Assembly (NCBI GenBank): GCA_937125455.1
Contig: CAKZLK010000047.1
Span: forward strand, 62,001 to 126,000
From: an uncultured Aequorivita sp.
GTDB taxonomy: Bacteria > Bacteroidota > Bacteroidia > Flavobacteriales > Flavobacteriaceae
Direction: 5' to 3'
Length of the DNA: 64,000 nucleotides
The position numbers were made by a program, and so were the translations under genes. Shown piece after piece: positions 35,506 to 43,711 of the stretch. Every line of letters starts with the position of its first letter. Position 1 is the stretch's first letter. A model generated the notes under the pieces. That model was not told where the DNA came from and made no database searches. It saw nothing but the letters and a program-made list of their open reading frames with translations.

Positions 35506-36252
35506 CTATTTGCCTGGAAAGTTTTGACCTGAAAATTTTGTAGCGTTGACTTCTTTTATGTTTTTCAAATAGTAATTATACAATTCATCGGCATCTGCCC
35601 CCATCCATCGTTTTACATAAATAGCCCAAAAATGATATTGTAAGTTCCAAACGCCTTTTTGTTTATAAAGACGTGCGGAAGTGGTGATCCATTTTGGGAT
35701 TACTATAAATTTCTTGCGTTTGTAGAGTTCATTTATTAGAATGTTGTCTTCGTAGATTATATAAGTCTCGTCAAATCCGCCAATTTCCTCAAAAAGTTCT
35801 TTGGTGATAAACTGACTTTGGTCACCACCACGGCAAGCCCGCCAATTAAATTTAGTCAACCATCCTGCCAGTTGCAGCCACCAATGGTTACTGTCAAATT
35901 TCATACGAAAGCAACCAGCCGGATTTCCTTTTTCAATTTCTGAAACAATATATTGATCAAAATTTTTAGGAGGAAAAGAATCTGCGTGCAGAAAGTATAG
36001 AATTTCGCCAGAAGCTTTGCGGGCTCCTTTGTTCATCTGTTTTGCGCGGCCTTTTTCTGAAGTTATTAGCTGAACGGAAATTGAACGCGCTTCGGCAAAA
36101 TCCTTAATGATTTTAGGAGACCCGTCAATACTTCCCCCATCCACCAAAATAATTTCCCACTCGTTTTCCCCAGAAATGTTTTCCGAAAGATGGGTCAATA
36201 GTTTTTCAATGGTAGCGGCTTCGTTTAAAACCGGGATGATGATACTTATCAT
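35506..36252 (-). CDS. TIGR04283 family arsenosugar-associated glycosyltransferase
   Basis: The 248-residue GT2-fold product has ISIIIPVLNEAATIE at the start, DGGSIDGS, the HADSFPP nucleotide/metal site, and GGDQSQFITKELFEEIGGFD. These fit the TIGR04283 glycosyltransferase family, named for its occurrence in arsenosugar clusters. It probably attaches or modifies a sugar on the arsenical or its lipid. It is the last gene of the leftward cluster that starts at the peroxidase-like gene at 42826, and lies 48 bases from the DUF547 gene. Confidence 0.9.
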   Translation of the reverse strand: MISIIIPVLNEAATIEKLLTHLSENISGENEWEIILVDGGSIDGSPKIIKDFAEARSISVQLITSEKGRAKQMNKGARKASGEILYFLHADSFPPKNFDQYIVSEIEKGNPAGCFRMKFDSNHWWLQLAGWLTKFNWRACRGGDQSQFITKELFEEIGGFDETYIIYEDNILINELYKRKKFIVIPKWITTSARLYKQKGVWNLQYHFWAIYVKRWMGADADELYNYYLKNIKEVNATKFSGQNFPGK

Positions 36253-36300
36253 TAAAAAGTTTCAGTTTCCTTTAAAATATAATTTTTTTTAACAGATAAC

Positions 36301-37110
36301 TTATTTCTGCTCATTCAAATCCCAATTATAATCTTTGTAGGTAATTTTTGCGTCCGTATTTATCTTGGTTTTGGAATATTGGTTAATAAAACCAATTACA
36401 TTCTGCTTTCCGCCTACTTTAAAATCTTTCTGATACCAATCAAAAATGGAGGAAAGTTTAGGGTTTGAAGCGGAAATATCGTTTTTATCACTATTGATAA
36501 ATTCTTTTGTGGCATTATCCAATTGCTCATTGATTTTAGCGGCTGTATAGGCTTCGTTCATTAATTTAGGACAGGAAATAGAAGCACAGTTTATGGCGAA
36601 GTGGATACGTGGCTCGTTCATTTTCCGAAGAATTCCGTTTTCAATTCCGCCCAACGAAAGTTCTTTATTTCCGACGCTAACACGACCTTTGGTCCAAGCG
36701 CCATCAATATCTTTTATGCTTTTGAGAGGATAATTTTCTACAATTAATTTTACGGTTGCAGCATTGTATAGGTTTATGTAATAAGCTAGTAATTCCTGTA
36801 CACTCCAATCGTCAGTAGGTTTTTTTTCAGAAAGCATCTTAAGGTAATCGTCCAGTTTTGCTTTGTCACTTTTAAATCCCTTGTAATCAACAAAACCAGC
36901 ATTGTTAACGTATTTTTTCAGCAATTTGTCCCATTGTGAATGATCTACATTTACTGGGGAATTAGCGGTTGTTGAAGTAAGTTCCGTTTTTACTTTTTTT
37001 GTTGGTTGCCCCTGACTGCTCACGCCTGCCGCGGAAAGAAGATTGCAACTTTGCAAAGTAAATACAACAAGGGCTAAAGAGGTAAAGTTACGTAGCGTTT
37101 TCATTTTCAT
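36301..37110 (-). CDS. DUF547 lipoprotein
   Basis: The likely start is ATG 37110, 5 codons inside the open frame, giving a lipoprotein signal with lipobox LQSC. The 269-residue product has the DUF547 pattern: SQWDKLLKKYVNNAGFVDYKGF, LLAYYINLYNAATVKLI, RIHFAINCASISCPKLMNEAY and LSSIFDWYQKDF. Conserved His and paired Cys in HFAINCASISCP suggest a catalytic or metal site, but no activity is established. DUF547 recurs in bacterial arsenosugar-type clusters; here it is between a glycosyltransferase and a sterol-desaturase-like gene. Confidence 0.85.
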   Translation of the reverse strand: MKMKTLRNFTSLALVVFTLQSCNLLSAAGVSSQGQPTKKVKTELTSTTANSPVNVDHSQWDKLLKKYVNNAGFVDYKGFKSDKAKLDDYLKMLSEKKPTDDWSVQELLAYYINLYNAATVKLIVENYPLKSIKDIDGAWTKGRVSVGNKELSLGGIENGILRKMNEPRIHFAINCASISCPKLMNEAYTAAKINEQLDNATKEFINSDKNDISASNPKLSSIFDWYQKDFKVGGKQNVIGFINQYSKTKINTDAKITYKDYNWDLNEQK

Positions 37111-37142
37111 TACTTTTTTGTACAATTTATTTACGACAAAAA

Positions 37143-38027
37143 TCAGATTTTGGTTTTGATAGGGTATAATTCCTGCGAAATAAAATTTGAAGGAAATTGC
37201 TCATCGCCATCAAAGCCTAATTCAATATCTCTGCCGTCATGCGGAATATGATTTGTTTTGAAAAGGTAGTCCCAAACACTTAAACTGATTCCGAAATTAA
37301 CACCGTATTGCGTATTCTTTGGTAAGACTTTGGCGTGGTGCCAGATATGCATTTTCGGGTTGTTGAATACATATTTCAAAATTCCATAATCCCAACCAAG
37401 ATTGGCGTGGTTCAAATGTCCAATGGCAAGTGCGGTAAAATGTACTATTGCCACACTTTGAATGTCGAAACCACCTATAATGGCGAGTGGAATATAAAGC
37501 AAGGATTTATAAACAATGGGTTCCATCCAATGGTAACGAAGGTGTGCCGCAAAGCCCATTTCCTTTACAGAATGGTGCAATTTGTGAAAATTCCAAAGCC
37601 ACGGCACGCGGTGAAGTAAACGATGTGTGTTCCACTGAACAAAATCAGTTACCAAAAAGAAAATCAAAAGACCTAGTCCAAAAGGAAGTGCTTCTAAATT
37701 TAAAAGTTGAAAATCTGAAAGCTTCAGCCCCATTAGTCCCAAGAAATCATTGAACAATTGGGCCGTTGCATTTGATAGAAAAATTAGGACAATTAGATTC
37801 AAAAGGAAGAAGTTGAAGAACATATAAAACGTATCCAGCCAGAAATCCTTTCGAAATACTTTTTGGTTTTTCCGCCACGGAAAAATTAGTTCTAAAGACC
37901 ATACCAATAAAGAAACCAATATCAATCCGTAGAAATAGTTTTCCCAATGAAAATGCGTTATTTCACTCCACAGATAGTTGAAATATCCGTGATAAGAATT
38001 TTTAAAGATTTCAATGTATTTTTCCAA
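37143..38027 (-). CDS. Sterol desaturase / fatty acid hydroxylase family membrane protein
   Basis: The 294-residue product has four to five hydrophobic segments and the three histidine clusters of di-iron membrane oxygenases: HRLLH, HKLHHS and HIWHH. These bind two irons and hydroxylate or desaturate a lipid or small hydrophobic substrate using O2. In an arsenosugar cluster, a role in modifying the lipid tail or the arsenical is possible, but that is inference. It lies between DUF547 and arsM on the same strand. Confidence 0.9.
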   Translation of the reverse strand: MEKYIEIFKNSYHGYFNYLWSEITHFHWENYFYGLILVSLLVWSLELIFPWRKNQKVFRKDFWLDTFYMFFNFFLLNLIVLIFLSNATAQLFNDFLGLMGLKLSDFQLLNLEALPFGLGLLIFFLVTDFVQWNTHRLLHRVPWLWNFHKLHHSVKEMGFAAHLRYHWMEPIVYKSLLYIPLAIIGGFDIQSVAIVHFTALAIGHLNHANLGWDYGILKYVFNNPKMHIWHHAKVLPKNTQYGVNFGISLSVWDYLFKTNHIPHDGRDIELGFDGDEQFPSNFISQELYPIKTKI

Positions 38028-38078
38028 TTTAAACTTTTATAAATTGTTAGACGGAATGCTTTTGTAAGCATTACATAA

Positions 38079-39047
38079 CTAGCAACAGCCTCCACCATCA
38101 TAATGATATGTGGACTCGCTAATAAATATATCATTACGACCTAAACTCGCTAAAGCAGCTGCGGTTTTGTCGCAAATTGCCAAAGGTTGATTTTTCAGCA
38201 AAACGTGTCCTTTTTTATCATCAAAATGATTCTCTGTGCCATAGTAAATCGCTGCTTTTCCGGTGAATATACAAGGTCCATCTTCGGGCATCGGGTCTTT
38301 TATGGCTGCAACCTCAATAGATTCAATATAGATCAACTCATCCGTAGGGTAATTTTTAGGATCAAGAATTCGATAAGGTTTCCGAGCGCGGATTTCAATA
38401 GTGCCAAAACCAACATCGGTCAAGGCTTTTATGTATTCAGCAATTGGCAAGCTCCCACTAAGGCATAAAGCGCGCAAGCGAGCATCTTCCCGTAGGGTTT
38501 GGTTCATTTCCTGCTCACAGGTAGGATCGCTCATAACTAAGCGTCCGTGGGGTTTTAAAACGCGGTACATTTCTTCAATGGCTTTTTTTAGATCCTCTGC
38601 TTTAAAAATATTGAAAAGACAGTTTTGGGCAGCAACATCAATACTGTTGTCGTCAACAGGAAGATTTAGTGCGTCACCTTTTCTTAGGTCAACGAACTCA
38701 CTTTTAAACCACGGATTTGCTTTTTCGGCTTCCTTGAAATTTTTTCTTGAAGCTTCAAGCATTTCATCTACGGTATCTACTCCTATAACACCACTTTCGG
38801 TTCTATTGAAATAGGAAAACTGCAGCAACTCCATCCCACCTCCAACACCCACATAAAGTATTTTTGGGCTGTTTGTAAGATCGCGAGCATTTACGGTGCT
38901 TCCACAGCCGTAATTCATCTCTTGCATGATTCTCGGAATTTTAAGTCCGGGTAGCTCCCAAATCGGGTTTGTGGTACAACAAAGCCCAACGTCTGGGGTA
39001 AGTGCAGCTTGTTTATACACATCGTTGGTTGTATCTAGATAACTCAT
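38079..39047 (-). CDS. arsM: Arsenosugar-type arsenite methyltransferase
   Basis: The 322-residue SAM enzyme methylates arsenite. The N-terminus GLCCTTNPIWELPGLKIP and NYGCGSTVN are characteristic of the arsenosugar-cluster ArsM group, followed by the SAM-binding LYVGVGGGMELLQF, DVAAQNCLFNI and SDPTCEQEMNQT, where the Cys residues fit an arsenic-binding thiol set. The C-terminal half ends in GGGCC, a further paired Cys that may bind arsenic. It is followed closely (9 bases) by a purine nucleoside phosphorylase gene upstream in the cluster and precedes the oxygenase gene. Confidence 0.93.
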   Translation of the reverse strand: MSYLDTTNDVYKQAALTPDVGLCCTTNPIWELPGLKIPRIMQEMNYGCGSTVNARDLTNSPKILYVGVGGGMELLQFSYFNRTESGVIGVDTVDEMLEASRKNFKEAEKANPWFKSEFVDLRKGDALNLPVDDNSIDVAAQNCLFNIFKAEDLKKAIEEMYRVLKPHGRLVMSDPTCEQEMNQTLREDARLRALCLSGSLPIAEYIKALTDVGFGTIEIRARKPYRILDPKNYPTDELIYIESIEVAAIKDPMPEDGPCIFTGKAAIYYGTENHFDDKKGHVLLKNQPLAICDKTAAALASLGRNDIFISESTYHYDGGGCC

Positions 39048-39056
39048 AGTCTAATT

Positions 39057-39875
39057 TTAAAGTTGTTTGATTAATTGGGTAAACAGTGTAATCATATCAG
39101 GTTCTGCTTTGGCAGCCATTGCAATTATTTCTTCGATATTGACAGGTTTCAAATTATCCGGATCACATTCATCGGTAAGGATTGAAACAGCCGAAACGGG
39201 CAATCCTAGGTGATTGGCAACAATAATCTCTGGCACGGTGCTCATTCCCACAGCATCGGCTCCAATAATTTTTAGGTAACGGTATTCCGCTCGAGTTTCC
39301 AGTTGTGGGCCTACTACACTAGCGTAAACCCCTTTGTGAAGTTTAATCTTTTTTTCGTTAGCAATTTGTTCCAGTTTTTTATTCATTTCGGGATCGTATG
39401 GAGCGCTCATATCCACAAAACGTTCGCCCATTTTTTCGACACCACGGAAGGCGAGGGGGGAGTTTCCTTGCAGGTTGATATGGTCATCAATAAGCATAAT
39501 TTCTCCTTTTTTGAAGTTGAGATTGATTGCGCCAGATGCGTTGCTAACCAACAATTGTTTTATTCCCAAGAGGTGCATTACTCGTACAGGAAATGTTACA
39601 TCGCGCAGCGAATACCCTTCATAAACGTGAAAGCGCCCCTGCATAACCACAACTTTTTTTCCTTCCAAAGTGCCATAAATAAGTTTTCCTTTGTGAAATT
39701 CAACTGTGGCAGTGGGAAAATTTGGAATGTGGTTGTAGCTTACTTCACTTTCAATCTCCAGCTTTTCTACAATTTTGCCTAGACCAGTGCCCAGAATAAT
39801 TCCAACTTCGGGGTTATCAAATCCGCGTTGTTTTAAATAGTCCGCAGCTTGTTCAATATATTTTGTAATGCTCAT
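39057..39875 (-). CDS. Purine nucleoside phosphorylase
   Basis: The 272-residue product is a trimeric-type purine nucleoside or methylthioadenosine phosphorylase: GIILGTGLGKIVEKL, GKLIYGTLEGKKVVVMQGR with the phosphate-binding Arg/His region FHVYEGY, LLVSNASGAINLNFK, VGPQLETRAEYRYLK and VGMSTVPEII. In arsenosugar clusters it probably removes adenine from the 5'-arsenical adenosine intermediate to give the ribosyl-arsenical, the step after ArsS. A housekeeping purine salvage role is equally possible. It sits between arsM and the TIGR04282 gene in one orientation. Confidence 0.92.
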   Translation of the reverse strand: MSITKYIEQAADYLKQRGFDNPEVGIILGTGLGKIVEKLEIESEVSYNHIPNFPTATVEFHKGKLIYGTLEGKKVVVMQGRFHVYEGYSLRDVTFPVRVMHLLGIKQLLVSNASGAINLNFKKGEIMLIDDHINLQGNSPLAFRGVEKMGERFVDMSAPYDPEMNKKLEQIANEKKIKLHKGVYASVVGPQLETRAEYRYLKIIGADAVGMSTVPEIIVANHLGLPVSAVSILTDECDPDNLKPVNIEEIIAMAAKAEPDMITLFTQLIKQL

Positions 39876-39894
39876 AATTATAAAAAGTTGTTGT

Positions 39895-40569
39895 CTAGCT
39901 AGGTGGCAAAAATTGTTGAAAAGCGTCCACGTTTTTTATGTCTTCATAATAGTCTACATCGTTTCTTTCGTCGAGCAGTAGGTATTTTTCGTCTTTTAAA
40001 TCGTTCAAAGTAGCTTCCAAAACTTTGCTGGTGCCCCACGTTTTATTTTGAAAAATGTCTGAATTGAGTTCTTTCATTCCCAAAAGATAATAGCCTCCAT
40101 CTGTTGCTGGACCTATTACAAAAGCAGTTGTTTCAAGTGCGTCGTAAGCGGTTTCCAGGTCATTTTTGGTTAGATCGAACATATCGCTGCCAATAATAAT
40201 TGCTTTTTCATATCCCATTCCTAAGATGTCTGAAAACGCATTTTTCATACGTTCTCCCAAATCAGAGCCAGTTTGCAATTTCTTTCTGAAAATATCAGGA
40301 TTCCACATATCATCGCGATGAATATTTTCTGAATAAAAAACGTATTTATCTACATTCAGTTTTTCTGTAATTTCCACGGTATGTTTTAGTAGAAACGTAT
40401 AGATTTTTAATGCGATTTCATCACCAACCGATTTTGCCAACCGCGTTTTCACTTTGCCCAACTCGGGGTTGCGTGTAAAAATAATCAGTGCTTTTTTTGA
40501 AGTGGGAAAATGAAAGTCAAAAGCCATTTCATTGTCGCCACTGGTATCTTTTGAGGAAAGTAAGCCCAT
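39895..40569 (-). CDS. TIGR04282 family arsenosugar-associated glycosyltransferase
   Basis: The product (224 residues) starts KKALIIFTRNPELGKVKTRL after a short leader, then has a nucleotidyl/glycosyl-transferase fold with IIGSDMFDLTKNDLE, PATDGGYYLLGMKE and DVDYYEDIKN. This matches TIGR04282, a family found in arsenosugar clusters and usually paired with TIGR04283, as here. It may transfer a glycerol or sugar unit. It is cytoplasmic, and is followed upstream in the cluster by a rhodanese gene. Confidence 0.9.
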   Translation of the reverse strand: MGLLSSKDTSGDNEMAFDFHFPTSKKALIIFTRNPELGKVKTRLAKSVGDEIALKIYTFLLKHTVEITEKLNVDKYVFYSENIHRDDMWNPDIFRKKLQTGSDLGERMKNAFSDILGMGYEKAIIIGSDMFDLTKNDLETAYDALETTAFVIGPATDGGYYLLGMKELNSDIFQNKTWGTSKVLEATLNDLKDEKYLLLDERNDVDYYEDIKNVDAFQQFLPPS

Positions 40570-40588
40570 TTTAAGTAGTTTTCAGTAT

Positions 40589-41089
40589 TTAGTAAACAGG
40601 ATTTCCAGCCTTTAAATATTTACTCCACATTTTAGAAAAAGTATGGACCTTTTCAGTTTCATTTCCCGTAGAGTCAATAACAGGATAATCTTTGTTTTTC
40701 CATTCAAAGATACCGCCGTAAAGATTTTTCACATCGGTAAATCCAGCTTTTTTAAGCTTTTCGCCAATTTCTTCGGAGCGAATTCCAACGGAACAATAAA
40801 CAACCACGGGTGCCTTTTTATTTAGTTTTTGAATTTGTTTTTCATCGGAAGTGAAATTATTGTATCCAACGTTTATAGCTGATTTTATATGGCTTACGTT
40901 AAACTCTTCAACTTCACGGGTATCAAGAATTATAACTTTATTATTCATTTGAAGCATCCTTAATTCTTCTACAGAAGTGTATGGGATACTATGGGTATTG
41001 TATTGTTTCAACAATTTGTTCAAAGGCTTTTGACCCACCGCAAAATTGGTGAACAATAAAATAAATAAAAGAGAAAAGCTTATTTTCAT
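40589..41089 (-). CDS. Periplasmic rhodanese-like protein
   Basis: The 166-residue product has a signal peptide (ISFSLLFILLFTNFAVGQ), then a single rhodanese domain: VIILDTREVEEFNVSHIKSA, the active-site Cys in VVVYCSVGIRSEEIG, and NLYGGIFEWKNKDYPV. Rhodaneses move sulphane sulphur or bind oxyanions; in a cluster concerned with arsenic, arsenic handling or thiol supply are both conceivable. It is between arsS and the TIGR04282 gene, with short gaps, so is probably in the same transcript. Confidence 0.88.
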   Translation of the reverse strand: MKISFSLLFILLFTNFAVGQKPLNKLLKQYNTHSIPYTSVEELRMLQMNNKVIILDTREVEEFNVSHIKSAINVGYNNFTSDEKQIQKLNKKAPVVVYCSVGIRSEEIGEKLKKAGFTDVKNLYGGIFEWKNKDYPVIDSTGNETEKVHTFSKMWSKYLKAGNPVY

Positions 41090-41122
41090 AACATCTAATT
41101 TTACACTTTCAGGGTCAGGCCT

Positions 41123-42199
41123 TTAATTAGCAACCGCGCCTTGGCAACTGCTTCCCGCACCTGCGGTACAACCATAGCAATGTTGCGAGATAATTATATT
41201 TCTATCATTTAAAACAGCTTCGTTGTATTCTGAAATGTGTTGAATTTTGCTCGCTACTTTCAGTTCAAGCATTTGGTTGAAATCGCAGTCGTACAAATAA
41301 CCATCCCAACTAATGGAAATAGTATTACGGCACATTACGTTTTTTACTGCCGCTGGATTGTATGCTTCCACCAGGGAATACATATAATCCTCATAATTTT
41401 CTGAAGCAATCAAATAATCCAAAAATCTAGAAACTGGAAGATTTGTAATAGCAAAAAGGTTGTGGAAATGTATCCCAAAATCTTCCAATAAGGCTTTCTT
41501 AAAGTCCTTTTCCATACTTGCTTGGTCTCCTGGTAAAAAGGCACCACTGGGATTGTAAACCAGATCCAATCGCAAATCACTATCCGGCATTCCGTAACCA
41601 ATTGCGTTTAATTCTTGCAGTGCTTTAATTGATAGGTCAAAAACGCCTTCGCCTCTTTGCTTATCTGTTTTTCCACGGGTCCAGTGTGGCATGCTGCTTA
41701 CAACATGCACGTTGTGACTTTTGAAAAACTCTGGTAAATCGTAATATTTTTTATTGGCTCGAATGATGGTCAGGTTACTCCGAACGATAAAATCTTTAAT
41801 TCCAGCTTTACTGGCTTCATCCACAAACCACCGGAAATCTGGATTCATTTCTGGAGCTCCACCTGTAAGATCTAACGTATGCGCGCCAGTGTTTCGAATA
41901 ACTTTCAAACACTGCTCCATCGTTTCCCGGGTCATTATTTCTTTTCGGTCCGGCCCCGCATCTACATGGCAATGCTCGCAAACTTGATTGCACATATAGC
42001 CTACGTTTATTTGAAGTATTTCCAGTTTATTCGGGCGTAGTGGGAACTGGTCTGTTTCCTTTATTTTTTTTGAAAAAGTGGGAAGGTCACCATTTGCAAA
42101 GATACCGTTGGAAAGTTTTTCGAGTTGTTTATTTGCTACTGCAAGATCGCTGTGACTTTTATGAAGTGATTGTTGTTTTTTCTTTTTTTCTTTTAGCAT
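41123..42199 (-). CDS. arsS: Arsenosugar biosynthesis radical SAM protein
   Basis: ArsS joins the methylated arsenic to the 5'-deoxyadenosyl group, making the arsenosugar carbon-arsenic bond. The 358-residue product has the radical SAM motif CNQVCEHC (CxxxCxxC, about residues 70-77), HVDAGPDRKEIM, LDLTGGAPEMNPDFRWFV, and a Cys-rich C-terminus (HCYGCTAGAGSSCQGA) as in the DUF3641 domain of this family. No in-frame UGA is present, so this is a Cys form rather than a selenoprotein. It leads the cluster after the short membrane ORF and the peroxidase-like gene. Confidence 0.93.
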   Translation of the reverse strand: MLKEKKKKQQSLHKSHSDLAVANKQLEKLSNGIFANGDLPTFSKKIKETDQFPLRPNKLEILQINVGYMCNQVCEHCHVDAGPDRKEIMTRETMEQCLKVIRNTGAHTLDLTGGAPEMNPDFRWFVDEASKAGIKDFIVRSNLTIIRANKKYYDLPEFFKSHNVHVVSSMPHWTRGKTDKQRGEGVFDLSIKALQELNAIGYGMPDSDLRLDLVYNPSGAFLPGDQASMEKDFKKALLEDFGIHFHNLFAITNLPVSRFLDYLIASENYEDYMYSLVEAYNPAAVKNVMCRNTISISWDGYLYDCDFNQMLELKVASKIQHISEYNEAVLNDRNIIISQHCYGCTAGAGSSCQGAVAN

Positions 42200-42243
42200 A
42201 AATTTTTTTCTAATAGAAGATTTGGACTAAACTTTCTTCAAGT

Positions 42244-42423
42244 TTAAAGTCTGACATTCCTTTTTTTATTTAGTATAAAAGATAATATCATTAAGCTAAT
42301 GCCAATACCGAATAAGCCTCCGGCAACAAAATCTGGGATACTAAAATAATTTTTGAAAATCAGTACAGCGGAATTAAAGATTAATCCGATGATTAAAAGT
42401 TTAAAATTGGGTTGATTCTTCAT
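42244..42423 (-). CDS. Small two-helix membrane protein (59 codons)
   Basis: This short ORF runs from ATG 42423 to TAA 42244. The 59-residue product begins MKNQPNFKLLIIGLIFNSAV and shows two hydrophobic segments (about 9-23 and 34-50) separated by a short loop, with a basic C-terminus (NKKRN). It lies between arsS and the peroxidase-like gene on the same strand, in a gap that would otherwise be 288 bases. The topology suggests a real small membrane protein; I do not recognise the family. Confidence 0.55.
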   Translation of the reverse strand: MKNQPNFKLLIIGLIFNSAVLIFKNYFSIPDFVAGGLFGIGISLMILSFILNKKRNVRL

Positions 42424-42487
42424 AAGTAATAAGATTAATATATTTTACTAGCAAAACGATAATGAAACACGTTTTTTTTAAGAGGAT

Positions 42488-42826
42488 TTACATTTCTAAC
42501 TTGTTTACTTTATTCATCATCATTACGCCATGAACTAATGTTGCACCACTCTTTATGGCTGCGCCCACATGTATTGCTTCCATCATTTCTTCTTTTGTTA
42601 CACCACGTTGAAGCGTGTCTTTTGTATAGGCATCAATGCAATAAGGACATTGCTCTGTATGTGCTACCGCAAGGGCGATTAAAGCTTTTTCACGAGCTGT
42701 AAGCGCTCCCTCTTCAAACACTTTTCCGTAATAATCAAAAAATTTATCACCAAGCTCTTTACTCCATTCGGTTATGTTTCCAAATTTTCGAAGATCTGCA
42801 GGGTCATAGTAGTTATTAGAGGCCAT
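42488..42826 (-). CDS. Arsenosugar-associated peroxidase-like (AhpD/CMD) protein
   Basis: The 112-residue product is a carboxymuconolactone-decarboxylase/AhpD-type protein with the redox pair in HTEQCPYCIDAYTKD (CxxC and nearby His), and helices FGNITEWSKELGDKFFDYYG and TAREKALIALAVAHT. This variant recurs in arsenosugar clusters, and is named for that association. It may handle peroxide or arsenical oxidation; the reaction is not established. It is the first gene of the leftward cluster and begins after a 112-base gap from the DUF481 gene. Confidence 0.9.
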   Translation of the reverse strand: MASNNYYDPADLRKFGNITEWSKELGDKFFDYYGKVFEEGALTAREKALIALAVAHTEQCPYCIDAYTKDTLQRGVTKEEMMEAIHVGAAIKSGATLVHGVMMMNKVNKLEM

Positions 42827-42937
42827 AATGAGGTTTATTTATAGTTACGAAATTATAAGAGTTTTGGTTTTTTCAATTGAGGTAAATATAGGCAAGTAGT
42901 CCTTCAAATAAGATAATGCTTACATAAGTTTAACAAT

Positions 42938-43690
42938 TTAATCGAAAGAGTAAACAAAGCCGCTTTCAAGATTGTACTGGGAGTTGGGAATGCCAATTGC
43001 GGGAGTTTCGTCATAAATAAAAGTATAAGTCGTTTTAAATGAGAAATTCTTAAAAAGATCAATTAGCAATGAGCTTTGGTTTGAAACGCGATAATCACCA
43101 AAATTTTTTAATTTAGGTTGATAATAAGTGGTGCTTATGATACTCACAGTTTTTGTTGGATATAAACTGAAGGAAAGATAGGAAGTACTTCTAAAATCTC
43201 TTTGAATTGGTGTAAAACCATCGCTCAGTTCTTCCTGTTCGTACATTATATGAGTTCCTAAATAGAACTTGTAATTTTCAGATGTAGTTAGTTTGAATCT
43301 TGGGCCAGTGCCTAGTATCCCTCTAAAATCTATTTTTGAAACTTTATTGTATTGTGCTTGTACAAATACTTCCCAAGCAATTCGATGATGGAATTTATAG
43401 TTGTACCTTAGGTGTGTTATGCCGGCATTTTCAAATTTATTGCCTTCAATGTTTTTCAATTCAATATCATTCTTTAGCAAAACCAAATGCTTATTCATTT
43501 TATATTGAATGTGAATACTGCTACTGAAACTAAAATAATTATTCACATCCCGTTTTAGCGAAAAATTAAGGCTGGAGGAACCGGAAAAACCCGAAGTGTC
43601 TGTTACTTTGCGAAGTGATTCGGCATTTAGTATCTGAGATTTTGCAGTAAATGAAGCAAAAATTAAAAAAAGTACGAATATAAATTTCAT
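42938..43690 (-). CDS. DUF481 outer-membrane beta-barrel protein
   Basis: The product (250 residues) has a signal peptide (FIFVLFLIFASFTAKSQ) and alternating aromatic strands (SLNFSLKRDVNNYFSFSSSI, YNYKFHHRIAWEVFVQAQY, FKLTTSENYKFYLGTHIMYE) ending in an aromatic C-terminus (ESGFVYSFD), the pattern of DUF481 barrels. A porin-like or salt-induced outer-membrane role has been inferred for the family, without a known substrate. It starts 21 bases after the tryptophan dioxygenase stop, so is probably in the same transcript. Confidence 0.8.
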   Translation of the reverse strand: MKFIFVLFLIFASFTAKSQILNAESLRKVTDTSGFSGSSSLNFSLKRDVNNYFSFSSSIHIQYKMNKHLVLLKNDIELKNIEGNKFENAGITHLRYNYKFHHRIAWEVFVQAQYNKVSKIDFRGILGTGPRFKLTTSENYKFYLGTHIMYEQEELSDGFTPIQRDFRSTSYLSFSLYPTKTVSIISTTYYQPKLKNFGDYRVSNQSSLLIDLFKNFSFKTTYTFIYDETPAIGIPNSQYNLESGFVYSFD

Positions 43691-43711
43691 TGTTTTTTAA
43701 AAATTGATTGG

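Noticed and set aside
41123-42199. ArsS as a selenoprotein
   Set aside because: The frame has no internal TGA, and the expected metal-binding positions are Cys.
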